A stretch of 25,842 nt of DNA from a virus, in the IMG/VR virus record IMGVR_UViG_3300030104_003009, positions 1 through 25,842 of that record. One strand, written 5' to 3'. Position numbers and translations under genes: made by a program. Positions 1 to 6,221 of this stretch are shown here, piece by piece. The notes below the pieces were generated by a model, which was not told the DNA's origin, made no database searches, and worked only from the letters and a program-made list of their open reading frames with translations. The first letter of the stretch is position 1, and the number at the start of each line of letters is the position of its first letter.

Positions 1-461
1 ATGTTTTCCTCGTGAAAGTCTGCGCCCCACACATACTTGTTGTACCTGCCGATAAAAGAAAAATGGCTCTCAAGTTTATCACGCATTCTTGCAAAGTCTG
101 GATTGAACCAGTAGTATTGCCCTCTTGCTTGAGGGAAGGCGCGAGGTATAAACTGCATCTCAAGAGCGTAACCCTCTTTACTTAGTCCAAGGCAGGGGGC
201 AAGCAGATCGCCCAGCACAGAGCATTCTAGAGCCTTATAGGCGGCATACTCAGCCTTATTGTGGGTTGGGTAACCCACTTTGATTACAGTGTGAGACCCC
301 TTCTTCTTTAGAACAATTCGTGTGGTGCCGTTGGTTTCAACAACTTGCAATTTAAACTTATTAGCTATCTTCTCAGAGTGTTCCCACAATTCTTGAATCT
401 CATTTAAAATGAGATTTTGCACATAGGAATCAATCCTGTTCAGAAGGTTGGTCGAAGCCAT
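1..461 (-). CDS. Kinase-fold-like phage protein, C-terminus cut by window edge
   Basis: Not called easily because the gene runs off the left edge; reading the minus strand gives an open frame from the ATG at 461 (MASTNLLNRIDSYV...) through position 1. About 153 residues are visible. A segment near residues 58-63 (HTVIKVG) looks like the beta-3 lysine strand of a protein-kinase fold, followed by a Glu-bearing helix, a hinge-like stretch (YALEMQFIP), and at the cut edge WGADFHEEN, which fits the D-x-H-x-x-N catalytic loop of kinase-like and aminoglycoside-phosphotransferase-like proteins. The start overlaps the preceding gene by 32 bases. Kinase fold is an inference from motif order only; the DFG-equivalent lies outside the window. 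Reading frame confidence is high, function low to moderate. Confidence 0.7.
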   Translation of the reverse strand, partial: MASTNLLNRIDSYVQNLILNEIQELWEHSEKIANKFKLQVVETNGTTRIVLKKKGSHTVIKVGYPTHNKAEYAAYKALECSVLGDLLAPCLGLSKEGYALEMQFIPRAFPQARGQYYWFNPDFARMRDKLESHFSFIGRYNKYVWGADFHEEN

Positions 462-639
462 GTTGCTTACGCATGTTTAAAGCCATAAGCTCATATTGAA
501 GCATCTCAAGAGCGTCCCATTCAGGACTGAGCATCGTACCATGCACATAATCTGCCACAAATTCTGTGGGCTTAGTATCTCCCCACACTACTTTATGAAC
601 CGCACCATTAATGATGTCCTCAAGATGCTCAGACCTCAT
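430..639 (-). CDS. Small hypothetical protein (69 aa)
   Basis: Open frame of 69 residues starting at ATG 639 with a good Shine-Dalgarno sequence (CAGGAGAAACT before ATG). It overlaps the end of the sigma-like gene by 11 bases and the start of the kinase-like gene by 32 bases, so it sits inside a coupled run. The sequence is soluble and mildly acidic, with no membrane segment, cysteine motif or repeat. I do not recognise the family. Confidence 0.6.
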   Translation of the reverse strand: MRSEHLEDIINGAVHKVVWGDTKPTEFVADYVHGTMLSPEWDALEMLQYELMALNMRKQHGFDQPSEQD

Positions 640-1222
640 AGTTTCTCCTGATGGACTGCCTAAGCTTGTTAACTGCCTTGTTAGTGAAGTGAACGGAAAG
701 TCCAGTGCTGCTTCTTAACGCCGAGTGATTAAGACTACCATCTTTTGAAAGGATTCCAGGGTTGCCCATAATCGCGTTAATCACCTTCTTAACATCTTCG
801 GGTTGCTCGTTGGTGAAGTCCTCTAATTCGATAGCAGACAACCCGTATTGAGCCCTTGAGTCTTCAATTCTGTCGTGCAAGCCCTGAGTTTCTCCGTTGG
901 CATGGTCTTGATCGATTGAATAATGCTTTTTCCTAAAGTCCATCTTCTTAGAGAGAGGAATACCTTTTTTTGCTTTACGGTTCCAAAGCACTGTCTTTGT
1001 ATACTGATCAAACAATTTATTATCAATGGCTATATCAAAGCTCTCTCCTGTCTTTTTCTTAAAGCCCTCAATGGACTCCAAAGCCGCCATACAAAGATCG
1101 GAGTAGTTATCTTCATGTGAGGCTAGAGCAGAATCGCCAGAAATCTTCATGGCGATTGTGTGCATTAGCTTACCATAACGCTCTTCGTAGAGAGCCCACT
1201 GCTTATCAGTTAATTGGGTCAT
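629..1222 (-). CDS. Sigma-factor-like protein, possible gp55-type late sigma
   Basis: 197 residues. The first 90 residues resemble sigma-70 region 2: an amphipathic start (LYEERYGKLMHTIAMKIS), an acidic DLxxxA-type helix (DNYSDLCMAALESIEGF), then FDQYTKTVLWNRKAKKG, like the helix that carries promoter-melting aromatics. The C-terminal 50 residues (TGLSVHFTNKAVNKLRQSIRRN) could be a helix-turn-helix. Phage late sigma factors of the T4 gp55 class are of this size (about 185 aa) and are small region-2-like proteins. The ATG at 1222 has no Shine-Dalgarno sequence but has a promoter-like box 6 bases upstream. Assignment is by pattern, not by strong identity; another nucleic-acid-binding protein is possible. 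Confidence 0.5.
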   Translation of the reverse strand: MTQLTDKQWALYEERYGKLMHTIAMKISGDSALASHEDNYSDLCMAALESIEGFKKKTGESFDIAIDNKLFDQYTKTVLWNRKAKKGIPLSKKMDFRKKHYSIDQDHANGETQGLHDRIEDSRAQYGLSAIELEDFTNEQPEDVKKVINAIMGNPGILSKDGSLNHSALRSSTGLSVHFTNKAVNKLRQSIRRNYEV

Positions 1223-1228
1223 GTAAAC

Positions 1229-1257
1229 AATTATAGACTAAGGAGTTGCTATTTCAA
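1229..1257 (-). promoter_or_regulatory. Sigma-70-like promoter for the sigma-like gene, leaderless
   Basis: Minus strand TTGAAA (1257-1252), 16-base spacer, TATAAT (1235-1230) within CTATAATT. The -10 box ends 7 bases before the ATG at 1222, so the transcript would start at or within about two bases of the start codon. No Shine-Dalgarno sequence lies between. The -35 box overlaps the stop of the preceding gene. Confidence 0.6.
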
Positions 1258-1562
1258 CTATCCAATCTGGCTTTTTCCTCACGAGAAGTTTCTCTGGAAT
1301 CCTTACCCATACTGAGTAAGCTATAACCACAGATATCTCTCCAAGGAGACTCATCCCCATAGCTAGGATCAGTCGCAAGCCTAAACAACTTGTCCACAAC
1401 CCTGCAAATGGTAAGCACATCTAGATACTGATCGGGCTTAATTCCATCAGGGAATAAAACCTTTAAGATCTTGTGAGCTTTTCCAAAGGAGTCTCCATAT
1501 GCCTCTTGCTTCTCAGCAACTAACTTACCAACGCTTTTTCCTAGTTCTTCGTATCTGTTCAT
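1254..1562 (-). CDS. Conserved phage protein, DUF1599-like (nucleotide-metabolism associated)
   Basis: 102 residues. The pattern EKQEAYGDSFGKA near the N-terminus, then PDQYLDVLTICRVVDKLFRLAT and a final SPWRDICGYSLLS is the layout I associate with small phage proteins of the DUF1599 type, which are linked to nucleotide modification or metabolism. The helix RVVDKLFRLA and the WRDICGY motif are the most family-like parts. The start at ATG 1562 overlaps the preceding zinc-ribbon gene by 38 bases. Function is not established; the family link is a recognition of pattern and should be treated as moderate. Confidence 0.6.
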   Translation of the reverse strand: MNRYEELGKSVGKLVAEKQEAYGDSFGKAHKILKVLFPDGIKPDQYLDVLTICRVVDKLFRLATDPSYGDESPWRDICGYSLLSMGKDSRETSREEKARLDS

Positions 1563-1752
1563 TCTTATTACCTAAATTTCTTTTCAGTATCTGTGTTCTT
1601 GATACACCTGTAACATCCCTGCCTAAACAAGTAGCACAAGTCATTGCCTTATTATATTCATACAACAAGGTCTTGTCTCCACAAGACTGACACTTCCCTT
1701 GTTCAGGAAGCTTACGCAATCTCACTCTCCAGCCATTGAATAATTGGATCAT
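1525..1752 (-). CDS. Small zinc-ribbon protein
   Basis: Up to 75 residues with two paired cysteines, C21-x2-C24 and C39-x2-C42 (CQSCGDK and CATCLGRD), a typical four-cysteine zinc ribbon, followed by a very basic tail (IRRTRKKRW) suited to nucleic-acid binding. The ATG at 1752 overlaps the preceding gene by 41 bases. A TTG at 1719 preceded by GGAGAG at about five bases would give a 64-residue protein and only an 8-base overlap, and may be the true start. Function unknown; a small regulator or transcription-associated protein is plausible. Confidence 0.6.
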   Translation of the reverse strand: MIQLFNGWRVRLRKLPEQGKCQSCGDKTLLYEYNKAMTCATCLGRDVTGVSRTQILKRNLGNKNEQIRRTRKKRW

Positions 1753-1969
1753 ACATTTGCTGCTGTATAATTACAGAGAAATCATCATGACCGCCAGCTT
1801 TAACATAGTTGTATGTTGCATTGGCTCGACTCCAGGTAATAGTGAGCATGGAGGCTATGGCTTTAAACTTTCTAGTCTTGTTTCTTTTTGAAGCACGGGA
1901 CTGTAATATTTTAAGCTGGGACATCACATCGGTAAGATATGTGGTGAGTTCTGCTTGTTGAGGTGTCAT
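1712..1969 (-). CDS. Small hypothetical protein (85 aa)
   Basis: 85 residues starting at ATG 1969, seven bases after the AAA+ unfoldase gene ends. Mostly helical, with a basic middle (SRASKRNKTRKFKAIAS) and no cysteine motif or membrane segment. A promoter-like box and an AGGAT ribosome-binding sequence lie just upstream. I do not recognise the family. Confidence 0.6.
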   Translation of the reverse strand: MTPQQAELTTYLTDVMSQLKILQSRASKRNKTRKFKAIASMLTITWSRANATYNYVKAGGHDDFSVIIQQQMYDPIIQWLESEIA

Positions 1970-1974
1970 ATCCT

Positions 1975-2005
1975 AGTTATAGTGATGAACTACCAAAAGT
2001 GTTAA
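1975..2005 (-). promoter_or_regulatory. Promoter-like element overlapping the unfoldase stop codon
   Basis: Minus strand TTAACA (2005-2000), 18-base spacer, TATAAC (1981-1976) in CTATAACT, five bases before the ATG at 1969. The TAA inside the box is the stop codon of the upstream AAA+ gene. Unlike most other boxes in the window, this one is followed by an AGGAT ribosome-binding sequence. Confidence 0.45.
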
Positions 2006-3359
2006 TAATTTCTAACTTATTTTCTCTAACTTCTGCATCATACTTACCTGTGCCGTTCTCAGGTTGTCGATTAGCCAAGATTTCGTCAGCAAGCGGTAGG
2101 CCCACGAGTCTTTTAAGAACGCGCTGAATATCTCTAGCTCCAAATTCTTCTGAATAACCATGTTTAATTACGTAATCAACGATCTCTGGGGTTGCTTTGA
2201 TTGGGTACTTTGCAAGAGCCAGTTTAGCTATCTCCTTAATATCATTCTGTGTTAAATCATTAAAAAAAACAAACTCATCAACACGACCACGAAATTCTGG
2301 TGAGAAGGTCGCTTCAATTGATTTCATAATTTGCTCCTTATCACCAGCAGAACTAATTCCGCTCCTGAAACCCACAGCTTCAGTTTTTAAGTCTTTAAGA
2401 CCACAGTTCGATGTCATAATGAATATTGAGTCTGTAAGGTCAATTTCATTGCCAGAGTTATCAGTAAGGGTGCCCGTGTCTAAAAGAGAAAGTAAAATGT
2501 TGTAGAGCTTAGGGTGTGCTTTTTCTATTTCATCAAAAACAATTGTCCATCGATTAGATTGATCCGCTTTCTCTTTAATTAGAGAGCTTTCAGAGTGACC
2601 AATGTAACCAGGGGGAGATCCTAGAAGTCTACTGACCTCATGCCCATTGGTGAACTCAGCACAATTAATAACCCAAAAATGTTTTGAGTATTTTTCTCCA
2701 AGTTTCCTAGCTAATTGAGTTTTACCACGGCCAGTTTTGCCAATAAAGAAGAGATTCATATGTGTGCTGAAATCAGCAGCTTTAAGCTTTACAGAATCAC
2801 GGACAGCACGAATAGCTTCGTCCTGACCTATAATATTCTTCTTTAAGAAAACCTCCAAACACTCGATGGATTGTAAAGAACTCAAAGGCTTTTCTTTTTT
2901 CTTTTTCTTTTTACTTGTTTTCTCTTCTAACTTCTTTTTAAACTCCTCGTCTTTCTTTGCATCGTTGACAAGAGTCTCTAGAATGAAAGACTCAGGCAGA
3001 ACTTCATTAATTTCATAGCAAACATACTCTATCCTAAAGTCTGGGTAATACTCGACGATGGCGCTGTAGTAAGCTCCCAGTAACTTGTACTCCAATAGCG
3101 GGTCGCTCACTGTTTCCTTTACCTTAGAGGCTTCTTCCATTCTTGAGATGAAAGTTTTCTTCTCATCTGAGGTAACCGAGTCAGCAATAACTATCTTCAC
3201 ATACCTAACGAAATCGAATTCACCAGAGGCGGTCTGTTTAATAAACCTTGTTAGCTTATTAAATAATATCTTGCCTTGACGCTCGGTCAGACGCTTAACG
3301 TGAATGATGGAGTTTAACTCGGCAGAGAACGCTTTAATGCTGTTAGTCTTTCTAGGCAT
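1977..3359 (-). CDS. Single-domain ClpA/ClpB-type AAA+ unfoldase
   Basis: 460 residues from ATG 3359, chosen because AAGGA lies five to six bases upstream and the overlap with the preceding gene is only 8 bases (an ATG at 3383 would add eight residues). Residues about 1-150 are a unique N-terminal domain, followed by a lysine-rich linker (KKKKKKEKP) and one Clp D2-like AAA+ module: IIGQDEAI, Walker A GKTGRGKT (207-214), a pore-loop-like GSPPGYIG (247-254), Walker B VFDEIEKAH (D276, E277), sensor-1 TSN and arginine-finger region EFRGRVDEF, then the small lid domain. ClpB has two AAA+ rings plus a middle domain; this protein has only one. It presumably remodels or unfolds proteins with ATP. No protease partner is in view. 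AAA+ identity is certain; substrate unknown. Confidence 0.93.
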   Translation of the reverse strand: MPRKTNSIKAFSAELNSIIHVKRLTERQGKILFNKLTRFIKQTASGEFDFVRYVKIVIADSVTSDEKKTFISRMEEASKVKETVSDPLLEYKLLGAYYSAIVEYYPDFRIEYVCYEINEVLPESFILETLVNDAKKDEEFKKKLEEKTSKKKKKKEKPLSSLQSIECLEVFLKKNIIGQDEAIRAVRDSVKLKAADFSTHMNLFFIGKTGRGKTQLARKLGEKYSKHFWVINCAEFTNGHEVSRLLGSPPGYIGHSESSLIKEKADQSNRWTIVFDEIEKAHPKLYNILLSLLDTGTLTDNSGNEIDLTDSIFIMTSNCGLKDLKTEAVGFRSGISSAGDKEQIMKSIEATFSPEFRGRVDEFVFFNDLTQNDIKEIAKLALAKYPIKATPEIVDYVIKHGYSEEFGARDIQRVLKRLVGLPLADEILANRQPENGTGKYDAEVRENKLEIINTFGSSSL

Positions 3360-3753
3360 CTTTGTCCTTGTTGAGCATCGCATTTAAGTTACTAAATAGT
3401 GAACCATTCAACTCCTGTTGAGATGGGCCAGCTTTACCCTCTAAATCCATCTCTTTAAGTTGATACTTCTGCATGGTCTGTGCCAATTTGAGAAGTTTTT
3501 CGTTTGCGGTGCCCATCTGACCAAGTGCGTTAGTAGATGCAGCTATAATTTTTGTGAACGCATCCACATTTGGATTGCCATTATCATCAAAGTTAACACG
3601 AGCCTGACCTAGATCCTGCATTGCATCTTTACAGTCCTCAAACAACTGTTGTGCTGCATCACGATCAGACTTTGCGTTGTCTTTAATTTCCTTGACGAGT
3701 CGGTTCATCTTCTGATCCGACCACATCTTGTTCTTCAGAATGTAGTTTGCCAT
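3352..3753 (-). CDS. Hypothetical helical protein, possible gp16-like small terminase
   Basis: 133 residues, almost wholly helical. The segment AFTKIIAASTNALGQMGTANEKLLKLAQTMQKYQ resembles in pattern the central region of T4-type small terminase gp16, which has a comparable [23 protein letters not shown] stretch, and overall size is similar (gp16 is about 164 aa). The start at 3753 has GAGGA eight to nine bases upstream. It overlaps the preceding gene by 71 bases, which is unusually long; internal Met codons at residues 10 and 16 are alternative starts. The terminase suggestion is based on one remembered motif and on no visible large subunit nearby, so it is tentative. Confidence 0.7.
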   Translation of the reverse strand: MANYILKNKMWSDQKMNRLVKEIKDNAKSDRDAAQQLFEDCKDAMQDLGQARVNFDDNGNPNVDAFTKIIAASTNALGQMGTANEKLLKLAQTMQKYQLKEMDLEGKAGPSQQELNGSLFSNLNAMLNKDKDA

Positions 3754-3889
3754 TTAATAATTCCTCGTCGTTATAAAACAAGTCCTCATCATCCAAGATG
3801 TCATCTTGATAATCAGGTAGATCTCTATGACTATTTAGTCTTGGACGCCTGGGTCCGTAACTTTTCTCTTTTCTAAATGTCTTGCCCAT
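3683..3889 (-). CDS. Small acidic hypothetical protein (68 aa)
   Basis: The open frame extends upstream to 4048, but the ATG at 3889 (MGKTFRKEKSYGP...) is preferred because it overlaps the preceding gene by only 17 bases. The protein has a basic N-terminus (RKEKSYGPRRPR) and a strongly acidic rest (DDILDDEDLFYNDEELL, VGSEDEPTRQGN), suggesting a largely disordered protein. No strong ribosome-binding sequence. The last 71 bases overlap the next gene in another frame. Family unknown. Confidence 0.5.
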   Translation of the reverse strand: MGKTFRKEKSYGPRRPRLNSHRDLPDYQDDILDDEDLFYNDEELLNGKLHSEEQDVVGSEDEPTRQGN

Positions 3890-4085
3890 GTTTAGTTTTA
3901 AGATTAGCGATGTAGCTACCTTTGATAAATTTGTTTGTATACCAAAAATAAAAAGGTATAGACCAGTCCACAGGCTTGATAATGATATCGAGATGTGTGA
4001 CGTAAAGGGCGAAATTTGCCAGCGACTCCCATATTGATATATTACCATAGATGATTAACCCAATGCGTTTAAGAATAAAACTCAT
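3873..4085 (-). CDS. Small hydrophobic hypothetical protein (70 aa)
   Basis: 70 residues; start and the preceding gene's stop share ATGA (4082-4085), good evidence that it is translated. Rich in Ile, Phe, Tyr and Trp (LIIYGNISIWESLANFALYV, WSIPFYFWYTNKFI) but without a clean long membrane helix. Could be a small membrane-associated or compact aromatic-rich protein. Not recognised. Confidence 0.55.
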   Translation of the reverse strand: MSFILKRIGLIIYGNISIWESLANFALYVTHLDIIIKPVDWSIPFYFWYTNKFIKGSYIANLKTKHGQDI

Positions 4086-4297
4086 GCTTTTTCAACCATA
4101 TTTTCCATGAATTCCTGGAATGCTTGCTCTCGTGTAAGGCCAGACTCACGTTGAGCTTTGGTCATTCTAAATCTTTTGCCTGTTTTCTTTTTGTAGTCCT
4201 CGATATCAATAAACGGGGCGTTAATATCGTTACTGTTAGATAACTGCTTTTTCAACGCCTCGTCAATGATGATGCTAAGTCTATCTTCGATTGCCAT
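4082..4297 (-). CDS. Small hypothetical protein (71 aa)
   Basis: 71 residues, charged and helical (MAIEDRLSIIIDEALKKQL..., ending REQAFQEFMENMVEKA). Follows uvsX by 18 bases. The ATG has no Shine-Dalgarno sequence; a CTATAATA box lies four bases upstream, so it may be the first gene of a leaderless transcript. Family unknown. Confidence 0.65.
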   Translation of the reverse strand: MAIEDRLSIIIDEALKKQLSNSNDINAPFIDIEDYKKKTGKRFRMTKAQRESGLTREQAFQEFMENMVEKA

Positions 4298-4301
4298 ATG
4301 T

Positions 4302-4309
4302 TATTATAG
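4302..4309 (-). promoter_or_regulatory. CTATAATA box four bases before a start codon
   Basis: Minus strand CTATAATA, then ACAT, then ATG at 4297. A convincing -35 is not visible. If used, RNA would begin at about the A of the ATG. Confidence 0.5.
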
Positions 4310-4315
4310 TATATA

Positions 4316-5290
4316 CTAATCTTCATTTAGAAGATTAATAATAGGTTCAACTCCCTCATCACCGGATTCAATAAGATCCTTAAGATGTGCAGACTGGAAC
4401 TTCTTACCTGTCGATTTGACAGTGTACCAGGATCCACCACGCTCTACAATACCATCACGCTCTAGGTGTGGCAAGAGTCCATAGTAGGGATTCAGACCTT
4501 CATTGAACATGAGTTCAAACTCACAGACCTTGAAGGGCTCAATGAGCTTATTCTTTTTGTTCCTCACCTTACCACGAATACCCGTAGGACTCTCTTTATC
4601 ACCCACAACATCAGTCTTTGCTGTTTCCAAGTTTACCCCAAGGTAGTAATCCAAAGCGTTGCCACCAGCAGCAGCGGTTCTAGGATCCCCATACATCTGA
4701 CCAACCTTGTTCCTGATCTGATTAACGATAACAAAAGCAACATTCTTGGGCCTAAGAATAGGATTAATCTTTCTAAGTGCTGCGCCTATCTGCTTTGCTC
4801 GTGTGGCTCCTACCATATTGTTGCCTTCATAGCCCTCAGCCTCCATCTCAGCTTTTGATGGCGAGACAGCTAGACTATCGTAGAAGACCACGATGGGCGT
4901 ATCAGAATCGTCAGTGCGAATTGAGTTGATGATCTTTTCAATCGTATCAAAGCAATCCTCTACACAAGGAGGTGCAGCGTAGATGAGTTTATTAGGGTCA
5001 ACACCTAAAGTCCTTGCAAACACAGGGTTGTATGCATTCTCAGAGTCAATAATGACAGTGTAGTAGCCTTTCTTCTGAGCGTTTCTCAGGATGTGGGTGC
5101 CGAAAACAGTCTTGGCAGTGGACGCGCCCCCAATAAACTGAGTAATCATGCCAATGGGCACACCACCATTGTAATTACCGGAGATCACCTTATTCAAGGC
5201 ATAGGATCCGGTAGAGATGAGTTCTGGTGTAAGCTCCTGCTCAGAGAGCATGGATGCGTTCTTAAGTTTCAGTATGATATCACTGGTCAT
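4316..5290 (-). CDS. uvsX: UvsX/RecA-like strand-exchange recombinase
   Basis: 324 residues of RecA-family core. It polymerises on ssDNA and carries out ATP-dependent strand exchange for repair and recombination-dependent replication. Visible motifs: Walker A at 54-61 (GGASTAKT), catalytic Glu in DSENAYNP (E84), Walker B PIVVFYDSL (D138), and the RecA signature NQIRNKVGQMYGDPRTAAAGGNAL (190-213) that includes the sensor Asn/Gln and DNA-binding loop 2. The Walker A has Ala in place of the usual Gly before Lys; T4 UvsX also departs at this position. Shorter than bacterial RecA (about 350). It lies apart from the gp32/helicase block but with a T4-like partner set in the same window. Family certain; uvsX rather than recA is by phage context. 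Confidence 0.93.
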   Translation of the reverse strand: MTSDIILKLKNASMLSEQELTPELISTGSYALNKVISGNYNGGVPIGMITQFIGGASTAKTVFGTHILRNAQKKGYYTVIIDSENAYNPVFARTLGVDPNKLIYAAPPCVEDCFDTIEKIINSIRTDDSDTPIVVFYDSLAVSPSKAEMEAEGYEGNNMVGATRAKQIGAALRKINPILRPKNVAFVIVNQIRNKVGQMYGDPRTAAAGGNALDYYLGVNLETAKTDVVGDKESPTGIRGKVRNKKNKLIEPFKVCEFELMFNEGLNPYYGLLPHLERDGIVERGGSWYTVKSTGKKFQSAHLKDLIESGDEGVEPIINLLNED

Positions 5291-5294
5291 GCAG

Positions 5295-5325
5295 TATTAT
5301 AGCTCCACAGGCCAAAAGTATTCAA
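5295..5325 (-). promoter_or_regulatory. Promoter-like element for uvsX, leaderless
   Basis: Minus strand TTGAAT (5325-5320), 18-base spacer, TATAAT (5301-5296) in CTATAATA, four bases before the uvsX ATG at 5290. The CTA TAA in the box is the last codon and stop of the upstream gene. The nearest GGAG is about 12 bases from the ATG, too far for a normal ribosome-binding site. Confidence 0.55.
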
Positions 5326-5719
5326 TATTATCTGGTTCAGTCCAACCATGCACAGAATAATAAACAGGATCCTTACGAAGAAGGTTAGAACGATGGCTAG
5401 CGTGGACTCGATCGTCGCCAATCCAGTCGGGCATTTGAATATCATCAGGAAGATCATAATACTTCATGGTGTTGTTGTAACCACGATCGATCCACTCTTG
5501 TATGCAGACATTGTGGTAGAGCTTGAGAGCAGGCAGATAACCGCGCCACATGGTGCGAGCGGGGTGATTAGCCCACCCAACCTTGGTACTAGGATTAGCG
5601 GCAAGCTTGTTGGTGCTATTAACCAATTGCATAGCCTCAACGCGCTGCTTGCCAAGACGGCGGTAGTCTAGAGCTTTGACGGAGGACACAAAGTCGGGAT
5701 ACGGCAGGAACGTTTGCAT
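5297..5719 (-). CDS. Pyrimidine-dimer DNA glycosylase family protein (Pyr_excise / MSMEG_6728-like)
   Basis: 140 residues beginning MQTFLPYPDFVSSVKALDYRRLGKQRVEAMQL, followed by GWANHPARTMWRGYLPALKLYHNVCIQEWIDRGYNNT. This start and the NHPA..MWRG..xAL..Y motif are characteristic of the MSMEG_6728/Pyr_excise family, whose founding members include T4 endonuclease V (DenV). Members are predicted DNA glycosylases acting on UV damage, but most are untested. The N-terminal Thr and Arg residues match the position of the DenV catalytic N-terminus. First gene of a minus-strand run, divergent from the plus-strand island. Family confident, enzymatic activity inferred. Confidence 0.8.
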   Translation of the reverse strand: MQTFLPYPDFVSSVKALDYRRLGKQRVEAMQLVNSTNKLAANPSTKVGWANHPARTMWRGYLPALKLYHNVCIQEWIDRGYNNTMKYYDLPDDIQMPDWIGDDRVHASHRSNLLRKDPVYYSVHGWTEPDNIEYFWPVEL

Positions 5720-5725
5720 GGCCTA

Positions 5726-5755
5726 AATTATACCAACCAGTTCCAATTTTACCAA
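5726..5755 (-). promoter_or_regulatory. Sigma-70-like promoter for the DNA glycosylase gene, leaderless
   Basis: Minus strand TTGGTA (5755-5750), 17-base spacer, TATAAT (5732-5727). The box ends seven bases before the ATG at 5719, predicting a start of RNA near 5720. The region 5720-5774 is the only divergent intergenic space in the window and must also serve the plus-strand genes; a CTTATATA sequence at 5765-5772 lies two bases before the plus-strand ATG. Confidence 0.6.
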
Positions 5756-5774
5756 CACTAAATACTTATATACC

Positions 5775-6053
5775 ATGGCTATCGTAGACTCGAACCCCAA
5801 CGACACGGTTACCAGAGCGGATCTTAACCAGCAGCTTGAAGTTCACGCTAAAACTATTGAACTTCAGATACTGTTATCCAAGCAGCAAGAGGAGATACTG
5901 GAGGAGTTATCCAACTGCGTTGAGGATCACAAAAGAATCAAAAGAGCTTTGGAGACTTTAGAGAGGAGGACCTGGAAGCAGGGTTGGCTTTTCTGGGGTA
6001 TGATATTCTCACTAATAACCACAGCAGCAACTTTAATGACAAAGGCAAGCTAA
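5775..6053 (+). CDS. Coiled-coil protein with C-terminal membrane anchor
   Basis: 92 residues on the plus strand. Residues about 15-68 are charged and helical with heptad-like spacing (LEVHAKTIELQILLSKQQEEILEEL..., HKRIKRALETLERRTWKQ), then one hydrophobic span WLFWGMIFSLITTAATLM near the C-terminus. This is a tail-anchored coiled-coil layout. No Shine-Dalgarno sequence before the ATG. It might be a membrane protein of lysis control or host takeover; nothing in the sequence decides this. The stop overlaps the next gene's ATG by one base (TAATG). Confidence 0.7.
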   Translation: MAIVDSNPNDTVTRADLNQQLEVHAKTIELQILLSKQQEEILEELSNCVEDHKRIKRALETLERRTWKQGWLFWGMIFSLITTAATLMTKAS

Positions 6054-6217
6054 TGACTGATACCCACCGGCAGCTTCTCGATAAGATCAACACTATTCAA
6101 AGTGATGAAATACCCTGCTCTTCTTATGAAGATACCGACACCTACAGGAAGACATTAGCCGATGCCTCAATTATGTTGGAAGATGAAATTGAGAAGCTTA
6201 AAAGCCGGATTGCTTAG
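6053..6217 (+). CDS. Small helical protein (54 aa)
   Basis: An open frame exists from 5984, but the ATG at 6053 (MTDTHRQLLDK...) is chosen because it overlaps the preceding stop as TAATG, indicating translational coupling. 54 acidic, helical residues ending ASIMLEDEIEKLKSRIA. Cotranscribed partner of the membrane protein before it. Converges on mazG with four bases between stop codons. Family unknown. Confidence 0.6.
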   Translation: MTDTHRQLLDKINTIQSDEIPCSSYEDTDTYRKTLADASIMLEDEIEKLKSRIA

Positions 6218-6221
6218 TTGG

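Noticed and set aside
1238-1420. 60-residue minus-strand open frame overlapping the DUF1599-like gene
   Set aside because: Alternative frame of a gene with a family-like sequence.
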